Origin: Bacteroidia bacterium
GTDB taxonomy: Bacteria > Bacteroidota > Bacteroidia > B-17B0 > Aurantibacillaceae
Assembly (NCBI GenBank): GCA_018000995.1
Contig: JAGNIU010000003.1
Coordinates: 62,001 to 126,000, forward strand
DNA: 64,000 nt
Direction: 5' to 3'
Shown: piece after piece, positions 34,002 through 43,328 of the stretch
Position numbering within the stretch: the first letter of the stretch is position 1
Layout of the letters: each line of letters starts with the position of its first letter
Made by a program: the position numbers and the translations under genes
Notes under the pieces: model-generated
Database searches by the model: none
Told to the model about the DNA's origin: nothing
The model's input: the letters and a program-made list of their open reading frames with translations, nothing else

Positions 34002-34988
34002 TTACCACCCAAGAATCCAAGCAAAAATAAGCGGCGCTACAATAGTCGCATCACTTTCTACTATGAATTTTGGTGTATTAATATCTAATTTACCCCAGGT
34101 AATTTTTTCGTTTGGCACAGCGCCAGAGTATGAACCATAAGAAGTTGTTGAATCTGAAATCTGACAGAAATAACTCCAGAAAGGAATCTCATGCATTCCC
34201 ATATCTTGGTATAGCATCGGCACAACACAAATAGGAAAATCGCCGGCAATACCACCACCAATTTGGAAAAAGCCAACACCTTTTCCACCTGAATTTTTCG
34301 GATACCAATCTGCTAACCAAGCCATGTATTCGATACCGCTTTTCATGGTGCTTGCTTTAATATCTCCTTTGATTACATACGATGCGAAAATATTTCCCAT
34401 TGTGCTGTCTTCCCAACCCGGAACAACGATTGGTAAATTTTTCTCAGCGGCAGCTAACATCCAACTGTCTTTAGGATCAATTTCGTAATACTGTTTTAAT
34501 TCGCCGCTCAATAAAATTTTGTACATGTATTCATGCGGGAAAAATCTGTTGCCTGCAGTATCAGCATCTTTCCAAATTTTATAAATGTGTTTTTGTAAAC
34601 GACGGAACGCTTCTTCCTCCGGAATACAAGTATCAGTTACGCGGTTGAAATGGTTCTCTAATAAATCCCACTCATCTTGAGGAGATAAATCACGGTAATT
34701 TGGAACACGTTTGTAATGACTATGCGCTACAAGGTTCATGATATCTTCTTCTAAGTTTGCGCCTGTGCAAGAGATAATATCAATTTTTCCTTGACGAATC
34801 ATTTCGGCTAATGATTTTCCAAGTTCTGCGGTACTCATTGCACCGGCAAGCGTTACCATCATTTTACCACCTTCGGTTAAATGCGTTTCATAACCTTTAG
34901 CGGCATCAACTAATGCTGCTGCGTTAAAATGTTTATAGTGATGCTCGACAAATTTTGATATCGGGCCTTTGTTTGCTGCTGCGCTCAT
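34002..34988 (-). CDS. Deoxyhypusine synthase-family protein
   Basis: The 328-residue protein belongs to the deoxyhypusine/homospermidine synthase fold: TLAGAMSTAELGKSLAEMIRQGKID, ISCTGANLEEDIMN (NAD-binding) and VVPGWEDSTMGNIFAS. The active-site region SYSGAVPNEKITWGKL has a Lys at about residue 300, corresponding to the enzyme-substrate imine Lys of eukaryotic deoxyhypusine synthase. Bacteria have no eIF5A, so the likely reaction is spermidine-dependent aminobutyl transfer to another acceptor, such as putrescine. The true substrate is unknown. An exact TAGATTTG -7 element lies 21 bases upstream of the start. Confidence 0.88.
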   Translation of the reverse strand: MSAAANKGPISKFVEHHYKHFNAAALVDAAKGYETHLTEGGKMMVTLAGAMSTAELGKSLAEMIRQGKIDIISCTGANLEEDIMNLVAHSHYKRVPNYRDLSPQDEWDLLENHFNRVTDTCIPEEEAFRRLQKHIYKIWKDADTAGNRFFPHEYMYKILLSGELKQYYEIDPKDSWMLAAAEKNLPIVVPGWEDSTMGNIFASYVIKGDIKASTMKSGIEYMAWLADWYPKNSGGKGVGFFQIGGGIAGDFPICVVPMLYQDMGMHEIPFWSYFCQISDSTTSYGSYSGAVPNEKITWGKLDINTPKFIVESDATIVAPLIFAWILGW

Positions 34989-35009
34989 AATTCTTAATTT
35001 TTAGAGCTA

Positions 35010-35017
35010 CAAATCTA
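35010..35017 (-). promoter_or_regulatory. -7 element TAGATTTG of the deoxyhypusine synthase-like gene
   Basis: The minus strand reads TAGATTTG, an exact TAnnTTTG match, with 21 bases to the ATG. The -33 position shows no TTTG. Confidence 0.5.
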
Positions 35018-35088
35018 ATAAAATAGAGGGGAAATAAGGGCTTTTTCGTTAACAAATAATTAAGAAAATAGAGGTGATTGGAGGGATT

Positions 35089-36525
35089 TTACCTCCAGCC
35101 CCCACCTAAAGCACGGTAAATATTAACCCTCGCATTCATTTGCTGCATCTTGGTTTCAATCAATTCGAATTTCGATTCAAGAGCATCACGTTGTGTTAAC
35201 AATACTTCCATATAATCTGCTCTTGCATTCTTGAATAATCCGGTTGAAATTTCAATAGACTGTGTTAAAGCCTCCACTTGTTTTTGTTTCAAGTCGTAAC
35301 TTTTTGCAAGGTTATTGATATTCGATAATTGGTTTACCACTTCAACATGCGCGCCTAAAATTTTCTGCTCATAATTATAAACAGCCTGTATTTGTTTAGC
35401 GTTGGCAGAATAATAATTTGCTTTGATCGCATTACGGTTTATTATTGGCGCAATTAAAGTTCCTGCAATAGAATAAATAAGTGATTGCGGAGAGGTAACT
35501 AAATATTGTGGATTAAATGCGTTATAACCCGCACCGGCTTTTATTATCAAGGATGGATAAAATTCGGCTTTAGCAACTTTCACTTCCAATTTAGCAGCCG
35601 TCAATTCTAATTCTGCTTGTTTAATATCCGGACGGTTCGATAAAAGCTGAGAAGGAATTCCTGAATTGATAGAGTCGAGCGCAAAATCAAGAAAAGAGGA
35701 TGAGCTTCTTAATACAGGTTGAGGAAAGCGACCAACTAAATAATTAATCTTGTTCTCTGTCTCCGTAATTTTTTGCATAATGTAAAACTGATTACTTTGG
35801 TTTTTCAGAACTTCCGCCTCAAAACGACGAACAGCTAATTCAGTAACTTTAGCGGCAAGTTTTTCAAGTTTCACAATTTCCAAAGCGTTCTGTTGAATAT
35901 CAATATTCTTTTTTAATATTTCTAATTGATTATCCAGCGCCATCAACTCATAATAAGAATTAGAGATTTCGGCGATTAACTTTGTAATCATGAAATTCTT
36001 TCCTTCTGTTGAAGAAAGATATTTATATACCGCTGCCTTTTTAGCATTCCGTAATTTTCTCCAAACATCTATTTCCCAAGAAATGTCGGCGCTCACTAAA
36101 AAATTTCCAAGAGGTTCAGCAAACTTTTTTCCGGGAAGTATTTCATGCGCTTCGTCACTAGCACCCTGACTAGTATACTTGCCAACTTTTTCAGTTCCTG
36201 CAGCAACCCCAACTTCTCCAAATGGTAAATACGCTCCTTTTTTGCCGCGCACTTCAGCTTTAGAAATATTTATTTCTTGCAGAATCATATTCAGCTCTTG
36301 ATTATTTTTAAGAGCTGTGTCGATGAGCGCGATTAAGTTAGGATCTGAAAAAAAATCTTTCAATTTTATTTTTGCGCTGTTGTTTGTAGAATCCTTTGTA
36401 TTAAGGAATGCTGACGGAACAGTTTTATTTTCGGTTTTGCGTCCCATATACGGAACACTGCATGCGGCAAAAACCAGCGATGCAAAAATGATGACCGAAC
36501 GGTAAAATATTTTTTTATTTCTCAT
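35089..36525 (-). CDS. RND efflux outer membrane lipoprotein (NodT/OprM-like)
   Basis: The 478-residue TolC-superfamily protein begins with a lipoprotein signal, SVIIFASLVFAACSVPYMG, with the acylated Cys at residue 22. The paired helical repeats of the efflux duct follow (LIALIDTALKNNQELNMILQEINIS, DISWEIDVWRKLRNAKKA, SQLLSNRPDIKQAELELTAAKLEVKVAKAEFYPSL). These phrases mark the NodT branch used with RND pumps. It overlaps the pump gene by 11 bases and is the last gene of the adaptor-pump-duct operon. Confidence 0.92.
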   Translation of the reverse strand: MRNKKIFYRSVIIFASLVFAACSVPYMGRKTENKTVPSAFLNTKDSTNNSAKIKLKDFFSDPNLIALIDTALKNNQELNMILQEINISKAEVRGKKGAYLPFGEVGVAAGTEKVGKYTSQGASDEAHEILPGKKFAEPLGNFLVSADISWEIDVWRKLRNAKKAAVYKYLSSTEGKNFMITKLIAEISNSYYELMALDNQLEILKKNIDIQQNALEIVKLEKLAAKVTELAVRRFEAEVLKNQSNQFYIMQKITETENKINYLVGRFPQPVLRSSSSFLDFALDSINSGIPSQLLSNRPDIKQAELELTAAKLEVKVAKAEFYPSLIIKAGAGYNAFNPQYLVTSPQSLIYSIAGTLIAPIINRNAIKANYYSANAKQIQAVYNYEQKILGAHVEVVNQLSNINNLAKSYDLKQKQVEALTQSIEISTGLFKNARADYMEVLLTQRDALESKFELIETKMQQMNARVNIYRALGGGWR

Positions 36526-39500
36526 TGTCTTCTTCTTTTATTTGTGGAAAATCATCCATTTTGTGAACAAGGTCTTCTGTTAAAGAACTTTCATCTTCAT
36601 TCTTGATTAGTTTACGTCCCGCAGCAATAGAACCGAAAATAAAGTACAAGCCCGGGATAATGATAACCCCGAATAGGGTTCCGAATAGCATACCACCTAA
36701 AGCAGACCCGCCAATTGTTCTATTACCTATAGCGCCTGCACCATGCGCAAGAACTAATGGAATTAATCCTGCAATAAATGCAAACGATGTCATTAAGATA
36801 GGACGGAAACGAACTCTTGCTCCTTCAATTGCTGCCTCAAGAATTGTTGCACCTTCACGATGTTTCTGCACCGCGAATTCTACAATCAGCACGGCGTTCT
36901 TCCCGAGTAGCCCAACGAGCATAACCATTCCCACCTGAGCGTATATATCATTCGCCAACCCCATCATTTTAATTATTAGAAATGAACCGAAAACTCCGGC
37001 AGGTAATGAGAAGATAACCGCGAAAGGAATAATGAAACTTTCGTATTGTCCTGCTAACACAAAATAAACGAAGATCAATACAATAAGGAATATCCAAATA
37101 GATTCATTTCCGCGACGTGTTTCGTCATAGGATAAAGCTGCCCAGTCAATATCAAAACCGTTTGGTAAAGTTTTTGCAACTTCTTTTACAGCATCAATAG
37201 CTTCACCACTACTAAATCCTGTAGCGGGTCCGCCCCTTATTCCTGCAGTGTTATACATGTTGTAACGGTTGATTTCATTTGCACCTTGCTTCTTTTTAAT
37301 TTTCATGAAAGCAGAGAACGGCACCATTTCATCGCGGTTATTCTTCACATATAAGTTCATGATATCCGTTGGCAACTTTCTGTATTCAGGAGAAGCCTGA
37401 ACGAAAACTTTAAAGAAGCGTTGATATTTAATGAAACCTAATTCATAAGTGCTTCCTACAAAAATGGATAAGGTATTCATTGCGTTACCTATTGTAACAC
37501 CTTTCTGCATCGCTGCCTGATTATCGAATTCAATTTCGTATTGAGGATAGTTAGCACTAAAGAAAGTGAACAAACCTGTTAATTCTTTTCTTGCTTTTAA
37601 TTTACCAATGAATTCGTTGGTTACTTTTTCCAATTGCAAGAGATCACCTGAATTAGTTTTATCTAACAATTGTAAAGCAAAACCACCCGCCGCACCAAAA
37701 CCGGGAACAGCAGGAGGGTCAAAGAATTCGATAGTTGCACCCGGAATAGATTTTGCTTTCACTTCTAATTCTTCGATAATCTCAACAACAGTATGTTTTC
37801 TTTCTGACCACGGTTTTAAATTAATCAAACACGTTCCTGCATTAGAACCGCGACCTTCAGTTAAAACTTCATATCCTGCGATTGAAGAAACGGATTTAAC
37901 GCCTTCAACCTCATTAATCACTTTCACTAATTTTTCTGAAAGGTCATTTGTTCTTTCTAATGTTGAACCCGGAGGAGTTTGAATAATCGCATACAGCATT
38001 CCCTGATCTTCACTCGGAATAAAGCCGGAAGGTAAATTATTACTTATCAAAACAATTCCTCCAATAAAGAATGCCGTTAAGCCCCAGGTTAATAATTTCC
38101 TGTGCGCCATTTTTCTAAGTAAGTTCACATATCTCGCTGTGACTTTATCGAACCAACGGTTAAACCCATCAATTATTTTTGTGAAAAAATTCTGCTTCTT
38201 CGGTTTACCATGATTATTCTTTAATATCATTGCACATAATACAGGCGTAACAGTTAAAGCAACAACACCTGATAGAATAATGGAAGCCGCCATGGTGATA
38301 GAGAATTGTCTATAGAATGTTCCAACCGGACCAGACATGAATGATACAGGAATAAAAACCGACACCATTACTAATGTGATGGCAATGATTGCACCGCTAA
38401 TCTCACCAATAACTTTACGTACCGCATTGTAAGGAGATAAATTTTCCAGCTCCATTTTTGCGTGTACGGCCTCGACGACGACAATAGCATTGTCAACCAC
38501 AATACCAATTGCTAATACTAATGAGAATAAAGTAACCATGTTGATACTTAATCCGAAAAGTTGCATAAAGAAGAAGGCGCCGATTAAAGAAACAGGAACA
38601 GCTAAAGTTGGAATCAAAGTAGAACGCCAATCACCTAAGAAAATAAATACAACAAGCGCCACTAAAATAAAAGCATCGCGTAAAGTATGAAGTACGTTTT
38701 CAATAGAAGCATCCAAAAAAGTAGATACATCATAACTGATTTCATATTCCATTCCCGGAGGAAAAGTTTTTTTCAGTTCTTCCAGTTTTAATTTCACATT
38801 CTTGATTACTTCGGTGGCATTACTTCCGTAGGTCTGCTTCAGAACTAAGGCGGCAGATGGATTTCCATTCATGCTTGAATAAATATCGTAATACTCACTT
38901 CCCAAAGCAACGGTAGCAACATCTTTCAAACGTAAATTCTCACCTTCTTTATTTGAACGGATAATTACATTTTCGTACTGAGTTGGATCATTGAAGCGGT
39001 CGCTATAAGTTAAAACATATTCCAATGCTTCTGCTTGTTTGCTATCCCCCCTTCCAATCCTTCCTGCTTTACCAATAATACTTTGATCATTTAAAGCTTC
39101 CATCACTTCATCCGGAGAAACATTATACGCACGCATGCGATCAGGATTCAACCAAATGCGCATAGCGTATTGGCGACTTCCCAAAATCCTTACTTGTCCG
39201 ATACCATTTATACGTTGTAATTCCGGAACCATGTTAACACCTGCATAATTGAACAGGTATTTCATGTCCGCATTCTTGTCTTTACTATACAAGTTCACGT
39301 ACATTAACATGCTTGGAATTACGGGTGTAATTACAACACCTTCGCGTTGTACCAGAGTTGGTAAACGATTCGTTACTTGTTGAACACGATTGGAAACTTG
39401 TACTAATGCTTGATTGATATCAGTTCCCGGCTCAAATACAACTTGAATATTTGCTTCACCGGCACTCGTTGCATCAGAAGTCATATAACGCATGCCCCAT

Positions 39501-39715
39501 GCACCGTTAATAGATTGTTCCAATGGAATGATAACGGATTCGGCTAATGATTTAGCACTTGCACCGGGATAGGATGCACTCACCATCACCACCGGAGGAG
39601 CTACCTCTGGAAATTGTGATGTAGGCAATGTTTTAATGGCTAGTCCGCCGACAAATAAAATTACCAGCGATATAACAATAGCCAGTACGGGTCTTTGAAT
39701 GAATTTATTGAACAT
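36515..39715 (-). CDS. RND efflux pump, HAE1/AcrB type inner membrane subunit
   Basis: The 1066-residue pump matches the family length. It starts MFNKFIQRPVLAIVISLVILFVGGLA, carries the proton-relay acidic residue pair in helix 4 (VLAIGIVVDNAIVVVEAV) and the relay Lys in helix 10 (MVMLVGLLGKNAVLIVEFAV). The two periplasmic porter domains occur in the expected places, with PGASAKSLAESVIIPLEQSI and GIGQVRILGSRQYAMRIWL. It is a proton-driven exporter of hydrophobic or amphiphilic compounds (drugs, bile-like detergents) working with the adaptor and duct on either side. The natural substrate is not apparent. Confidence 0.95.
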   Translation of the reverse strand: MFNKFIQRPVLAIVISLVILFVGGLAIKTLPTSQFPEVAPPVVMVSASYPGASAKSLAESVIIPLEQSINGAWGMRYMTSDATSAGEANIQVVFEPGTDINQALVQVSNRVQQVTNRLPTLVQREGVVITPVIPSMLMYVNLYSKDKNADMKYLFNYAGVNMVPELQRINGIGQVRILGSRQYAMRIWLNPDRMRAYNVSPDEVMEALNDQSIIGKAGRIGRGDSKQAEALEYVLTYSDRFNDPTQYENVIIRSNKEGENLRLKDVATVALGSEYYDIYSSMNGNPSAALVLKQTYGSNATEVIKNVKLKLEELKKTFPPGMEYEISYDVSTFLDASIENVLHTLRDAFILVALVVFIFLGDWRSTLIPTLAVPVSLIGAFFFMQLFGLSINMVTLFSLVLAIGIVVDNAIVVVEAVHAKMELENLSPYNAVRKVIGEISGAIIAITLVMVSVFIPVSFMSGPVGTFYRQFSITMAASIILSGVVALTVTPVLCAMILKNNHGKPKKQNFFTKIIDGFNRWFDKVTARYVNLLRKMAHRKLLTWGLTAFFIGGIVLISNNLPSGFIPSEDQGMLYAIIQTPPGSTLERTNDLSEKLVKVINEVEGVKSVSSIAGYEVLTEGRGSNAGTCLINLKPWSERKHTVVEIIEELEVKAKSIPGATIEFFDPPAVPGFGAAGGFALQLLDKTNSGDLLQLEKVTNEFIGKLKARKELTGLFTFFSANYPQYEIEFDNQAAMQKGVTIGNAMNTLSIFVGSTYELGFIKYQRFFKVFVQASPEYRKLPTDIMNLYVKNNRDEMVPFSAFMKIKKKQGANEINRYNMYNTAGIRGGPATGFSSGEAIDAVKEVAKTLPNGFDIDWAALSYDETRRGNESIWIFLIVLIFVYFVLAGQYESFIIPFAVIFSLPAGVFGSFLIIKMMGLANDIYAQVGMVMLVGLLGKNAVLIVEFAVQKHREGATILEAAIEGARVRFRPILMTSFAFIAGLIPLVLAHGAGAIGNRTIGGSALGGMLFGTLFGVIIIPGLYFIFGSIAAGRKLIKNEDESSLTEDLVHKMDDFPQIKEEDNEK

Positions 39716-39738
39716 GTTCTTCTTTTTAAAAAATTAAA

Positions 39739-40821
39739 TTACTCAACGTATACTCTTAATTTTGGAAGTACGGTTTTTGGATCTTCGTAAGTAAAGGTGA
39801 TCTTATCACCATCTTTTACTTTACGGATGCCTTCAAGAAGAATTTTCTCATTTTCTTTTAAACCTTCTTTTATAATATAGATATCGGGCATCTCAGATGC
39901 AATTACTATTTCGCGGGAATGAACTACATCCGATTTATCAACTACAAAAACATATTTCTTTTCCAGTATCTCATAGGTTGCTTTTTGAGGAATAATAATT
40001 GCGTTTTTTACTGGAATGCCCATTTGTATATTTCCTGTTTCACCATGACGTAATAATTTATCCTGATTCGGGAATGTAGCCCTGAAGGCGATGTTTCCTG
40101 TTTCATTATTGAAGTCTGCTTCAATGGCACTTACCGTTCCTGGATATTTGAAGAGTTGGTTGTTTGCCATTAAGAGATTTACTTTTAATAAATTCTCTTC
40201 GGTAGTATGTGATTTATAATTAAGATATTCCAATTCAGGTACATTAAAGTACACCCACATTTCACTATTGTCAGATAAGGTAGTTAAGAGATCGCCTTCA
40301 TCAATTAAACTTCCTAATCTCACTTGAAAATGATCCATAATCCCATCAAATGGAGCTCTTATATCAGTAAATTGAAGGTGAATTTGTGCCATAGATAATT
40401 CCGCTTTGGCTTTATCCAGTTTCGCTTTCATTAAAGCTAATTCGTTTGGCGATACCACATTCTTTTCAGAAAGTTGTTTTGTATTCTGGTATTCGATTTC
40501 GGCAAAATCCGCCTCGGCCTGTGCTTTCTGAAGTTCTGCATTATAAATCAACGGCATGATTTTAAACATCATGTCGCCTTTTTTCACGAACTGTCCTTCA
40601 TCAACATAAATTTTTTCCAGATAGCCTTTTTCCAGAGCCCTCATTTCTATATGTTGGATCGCATGAATCTGACAAACATAATCACGCGTAATCATGGTGT
40701 CTTTTTTCAATGAACTGGTCACTAAAAATTTAATTTCTTCTTCTTTTTGTTCGTGACCTCTTTTGCAGCTAGTGTTGCATAGCAAAACGCTTAGGCTGAT
40801 AAAAATGAGATTATTTCTCAT
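39739..40821 (-). CDS. RND efflux periplasmic adaptor subunit (AcrA type lipoprotein)
   Basis: The 360-residue adaptor has a lipoprotein signal (FISLSVLLCNTSCKRG, acylated Cys at residue 19), a split lipoyl domain (EMRALEKGYLEKIYVDEGQFVKKGDMMFKIMP and DIRAPFDGIMDHFQVRLGSLIDEGDLLTTL), and a helical hairpin of about 60 residues between the halves. A beta-barrel and membrane-proximal domain (FRATFPNQDKLLRHGETGNIQMGIPV, EGLKENEKILLEGIRKVKDGDKITF) follow. It precedes the pump gene by 23 bases. The short helical hairpin is typical of AcrA-like adaptors. Confidence 0.93.
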   Translation of the reverse strand: MRNNLIFISLSVLLCNTSCKRGHEQKEEEIKFLVTSSLKKDTMITRDYVCQIHAIQHIEMRALEKGYLEKIYVDEGQFVKKGDMMFKIMPLIYNAELQKAQAEADFAEIEYQNTKQLSEKNVVSPNELALMKAKLDKAKAELSMAQIHLQFTDIRAPFDGIMDHFQVRLGSLIDEGDLLTTLSDNSEMWVYFNVPELEYLNYKSHTTEENLLKVNLLMANNQLFKYPGTVSAIEADFNNETGNIAFRATFPNQDKLLRHGETGNIQMGIPVKNAIIIPQKATYEILEKKYVFVVDKSDVVHSREIVIASEMPDIYIIKEGLKENEKILLEGIRKVKDGDKITFTYEDPKTVLPKLRVYVE

Positions 40822-40965
40822 AGTGATTTTTTTTAAATGATACGTTTGTGAAAGTTAAGGCAGAGGAATTCCTATGCTCATTGAATTAGCGAAATGCTAA
40901 TAATCTAAGAAGAGAAGAAATAAAAAATGTACTTTAAGTTAAATTCTCTCCGTAGGAAAGTGTTT

Positions 40966-41349
40966 TCAGATTCTTAGAACAGAAATGGAAAGATACCTTT
41001 TAGAAAATAGTTCGCATTTGATTTGAGCGAAAGAACTATTAGATGAAGGTGAGAAGAATGTATGTTGAATAAAAGAGTGAACAATGAATAATAGGATGGG
41101 AGATTTTACTTTTGTCTCATCTTCTTCATTGTCTGAATCTTCTTCAAAAACGTCTACTAATGTATATTTATTTGCACTTGCAGTAGCATCAACTTCAGTA
41201 TGTTTTGTTTTTTCAGAAAAAATATGTTTTGAGGAAAGGTCTTGTGATAAAGAAAGGTCAGAGATAAAATTGAAATTTATTAATGCAATTCTGAGAACAA
41301 ATGCCAGGCAAATGAAGAGGGCAATTTTTATTTTCAGATGTTTAAACAT
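40966..41349 (-). CDS. Small membrane-anchored protein of unknown function
   Basis: I start at ATG 41349 because an exact TACCTTTG promoter element (41371-41364) lies just upstream, which excludes an earlier in-frame start at 41376. The 127-residue product has one hydrophobic segment (IKIALFICLAFVLRIALINF), an acidic middle (DVFEEDSDNEEDETK), a second hydrophobic stretch (ILLFIVHSFIQHTFF) and a basic tail (LFSKRYLSISVLRI). Small proteins of this shape occur next to efflux or metal-resistance genes in other Bacteroidota to my recollection. It precedes the RND operon by 144 bases on the same strand, and I cannot give a function. Confidence 0.55.
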   Translation of the reverse strand: MFKHLKIKIALFICLAFVLRIALINFNFISDLSLSQDLSSKHIFSEKTKHTEVDATASANKYTLVDVFEEDSDNEEDETKVKSPILLFIVHSFIQHTFFSPSSNSSFAQIKCELFSKRYLSISVLRI

Positions 41350-41363
41350 TAGATCCCTTTTCA

Positions 41364-41371
41364 CAAAGGTA
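41364..41371 (-). promoter_or_regulatory. -7 element TACCTTTG of the small gene before the RND operon
   Basis: The minus strand reads TACCTTTG, an exact TAnnTTTG match, 14 bases before the chosen ATG at 41349. Confidence 0.5.
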
Positions 41372-41430
41372 AACATATTTTGACCGCTTAGCCTAAAATT
41401 TTAGGAAAATTAACTTGCTATGTCTGAAGA

Positions 41431-43323
41431 TTAGTCGAAAAATAGCCAAGTCAACCCAAATCTAAAAGCCCTGTCAGGTTGAATGTAACCTGGAACGAAA
41501 CTGTAATTGCTGCCCAGGGCGCCGTATAAAACGTTTTCTATTTTCACAAAAAATTGTACAGGACGAATGCGGGCATTTAAGAATACATCAACAAAAGGAT
41601 ATTCACCAACGGAAATTCGGTTTTGTAAATAGTATTGATTAGTAGCAGGCATATAAGCGTAGGCTTTAAACTTTTGATAATACTCGCCTTGCACGCCAAT
41701 TTGTAATTGAAGATTTTTCTTAAATAAAATTCCGGTGTAATAAATACTTCCTGTTGCAGCGCCCGGTGCAATCCGAACTAAACTGCTTTTGTTTGTGCTC
41801 TGATAATATAAATTTAATCTTAAACCTAAATGTTTAAAGAACACCTTATTAAAATTCAAATTGTATTGCCAGTTGCTGATTACCACATTACTTTGTTTTG
41901 GTGTTGCAGTTAAACTATCGAAATACAAATAATTCCCAACGTTTTGCCATAATACATTAGCGGATAATCCTGTTGCGTTATTTATTATCCCAAATTTAGT
42001 CTGAAATAGATTGGTTGATTTAAATTTATTATCCCACCTGAAATTGTTAGCGTACCAATAATTGTAAATGAAATCAGGATGTCTTTGCTCAGATAAAACA
42101 CTTAAATAAATGCGTGAAGTTTTTTTAGTTCCTAATCCTTTTTCATTTAACCGGAAACTTAATTCGCTGTTCCATTCTAATTTCATGTCGCCACTGTTGG
42201 GGCCGTCTAATACACTGCTATAGGTTATACGTGACGAGAAAAATTTATTTCTATTGATGCTTGAAGAATCTTTACTGTGAAATAATTTATCGTAAAACAA
42301 AGAACCATACACCAACTGATTTGCAAAAACACTATCCGCAAATTGATGAAGGATATTGTACTCGTGTGCATAACCCGCATAAGCTCCAAGTCCAACCTGA
42401 TTTAATTTAAAAGTGTAATTCACTCTATTGGTAAACTGACGTAAATGTGTACTGTCGCTGGTTTGTACGGTATCTAAATAAATTGTATTATAAAAGCCAT
42501 CATAAGGTAATCCGGCGTCTTGATACCAATAATAATTTCCGGCATAACTTAATTTGTAATCGATGTAATGTGAAACTCGTCCTGAGTCATTTCCTTTATT
42601 CAGTTTTAACCAAGGATTAAAAGTTGCGTACGATTCGCGAACGGTACGTTTGGAGTTGCTTAAATTTACGGCGAGTAAATCTTTACCAATGGTTGGTTCA
42701 AGTGTAAATACGGTGTCATATTTTATACCACCATTTTCCTGATACTTAACTTTATTAAATAAGAAATAGGAGTAAAAACCAAATCGGTTATTTTTGGTAG
42801 TATAATTTTGAGACGTATAAAAATTATTGGTGAAAGTTTGTTGTTTGCTATAAAATCCCAAAGAGCCAAAACGATTAAACTTCATAGTGAAATTCAATCT
42901 GTTTTTGAAAGTGTGGGTAAACAACATTCTAAAACTTTGTTCTTGTTTGCTCCCTGCAATTCCGGTGAGAGCCGCATAAGGTCCTTTAGTTCTGTAATAT
43001 TCTACTTGCTGTTTCGAGATGATATCATTTCCAAAAGGTAAATCGTAAACCTTAAATCCTAAGGGTTTCGATTTATAACTTAACATATACGATGGAGTAG
43101 GTAAACCTAAATTCCCCATGTAATTTCTCCCACTATAATTGTGTAGATTTTTTATTCCTGTATCAGGATAAGCAATTTTGTATGTTTTGAAAAGTACATT
43201 ACCGAATTCTGTTTTGGATAAAAGATATTCAGGGTCGGTGCTATACTTTACCTGAGAAAAGCAAAAGCCGCTGATGAACACCGCGGCTGTAACAAAAAAA
43301 TATTTTGCTTTATTTAACTTCAA
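41431..43323 (-). CDS. Putative porin (Bacteroidota putative_porin family)
   Basis: The 630-residue protein has a signal peptide ending FCFSQ and then a barrel-like sequence with alternating aromatic and hydrophilic strands. It contains phrases such as HNYSGRNYMGNLGLPTPSYMLSY and VKIENVLYGALGSNYSFVPGY and ends in FRFGLTWLFFD with a terminal aromatic residue. It matches a large family of putative outer-membrane porins limited to Bacteroidota. It begins five bases after the patatin gene stop, so the two are co-transcribed. Transport specificity is unknown. Confidence 0.78.
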   Translation of the reverse strand: MKLNKAKYFFVTAAVFISGFCFSQVKYSTDPEYLLSKTEFGNVLFKTYKIAYPDTGIKNLHNYSGRNYMGNLGLPTPSYMLSYKSKPLGFKVYDLPFGNDIISKQQVEYYRTKGPYAALTGIAGSKQEQSFRMLFTHTFKNRLNFTMKFNRFGSLGFYSKQQTFTNNFYTSQNYTTKNNRFGFYSYFLFNKVKYQENGGIKYDTVFTLEPTIGKDLLAVNLSNSKRTVRESYATFNPWLKLNKGNDSGRVSHYIDYKLSYAGNYYWYQDAGLPYDGFYNTIYLDTVQTSDSTHLRQFTNRVNYTFKLNQVGLGAYAGYAHEYNILHQFADSVFANQLVYGSLFYDKLFHSKDSSSINRNKFFSSRITYSSVLDGPNSGDMKLEWNSELSFRLNEKGLGTKKTSRIYLSVLSEQRHPDFIYNYWYANNFRWDNKFKSTNLFQTKFGIINNATGLSANVLWQNVGNYLYFDSLTATPKQSNVVISNWQYNLNFNKVFFKHLGLRLNLYYQSTNKSSLVRIAPGAATGSIYYTGILFKKNLQLQIGVQGEYYQKFKAYAYMPATNQYYLQNRISVGEYPFVDVFLNARIRPVQFFVKIENVLYGALGSNYSFVPGYIQPDRAFRFGLTWLFFD

Positions 43324-43328
43324 GAATT

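Noticed and set aside
41084-41383. Plus-strand open frame opposite the small gene before the RND operon
   Set aside because: The minus-strand frame has an exact -7 element, a start and membrane segments; the plus-strand frame overlaps it and looks like a shadow.
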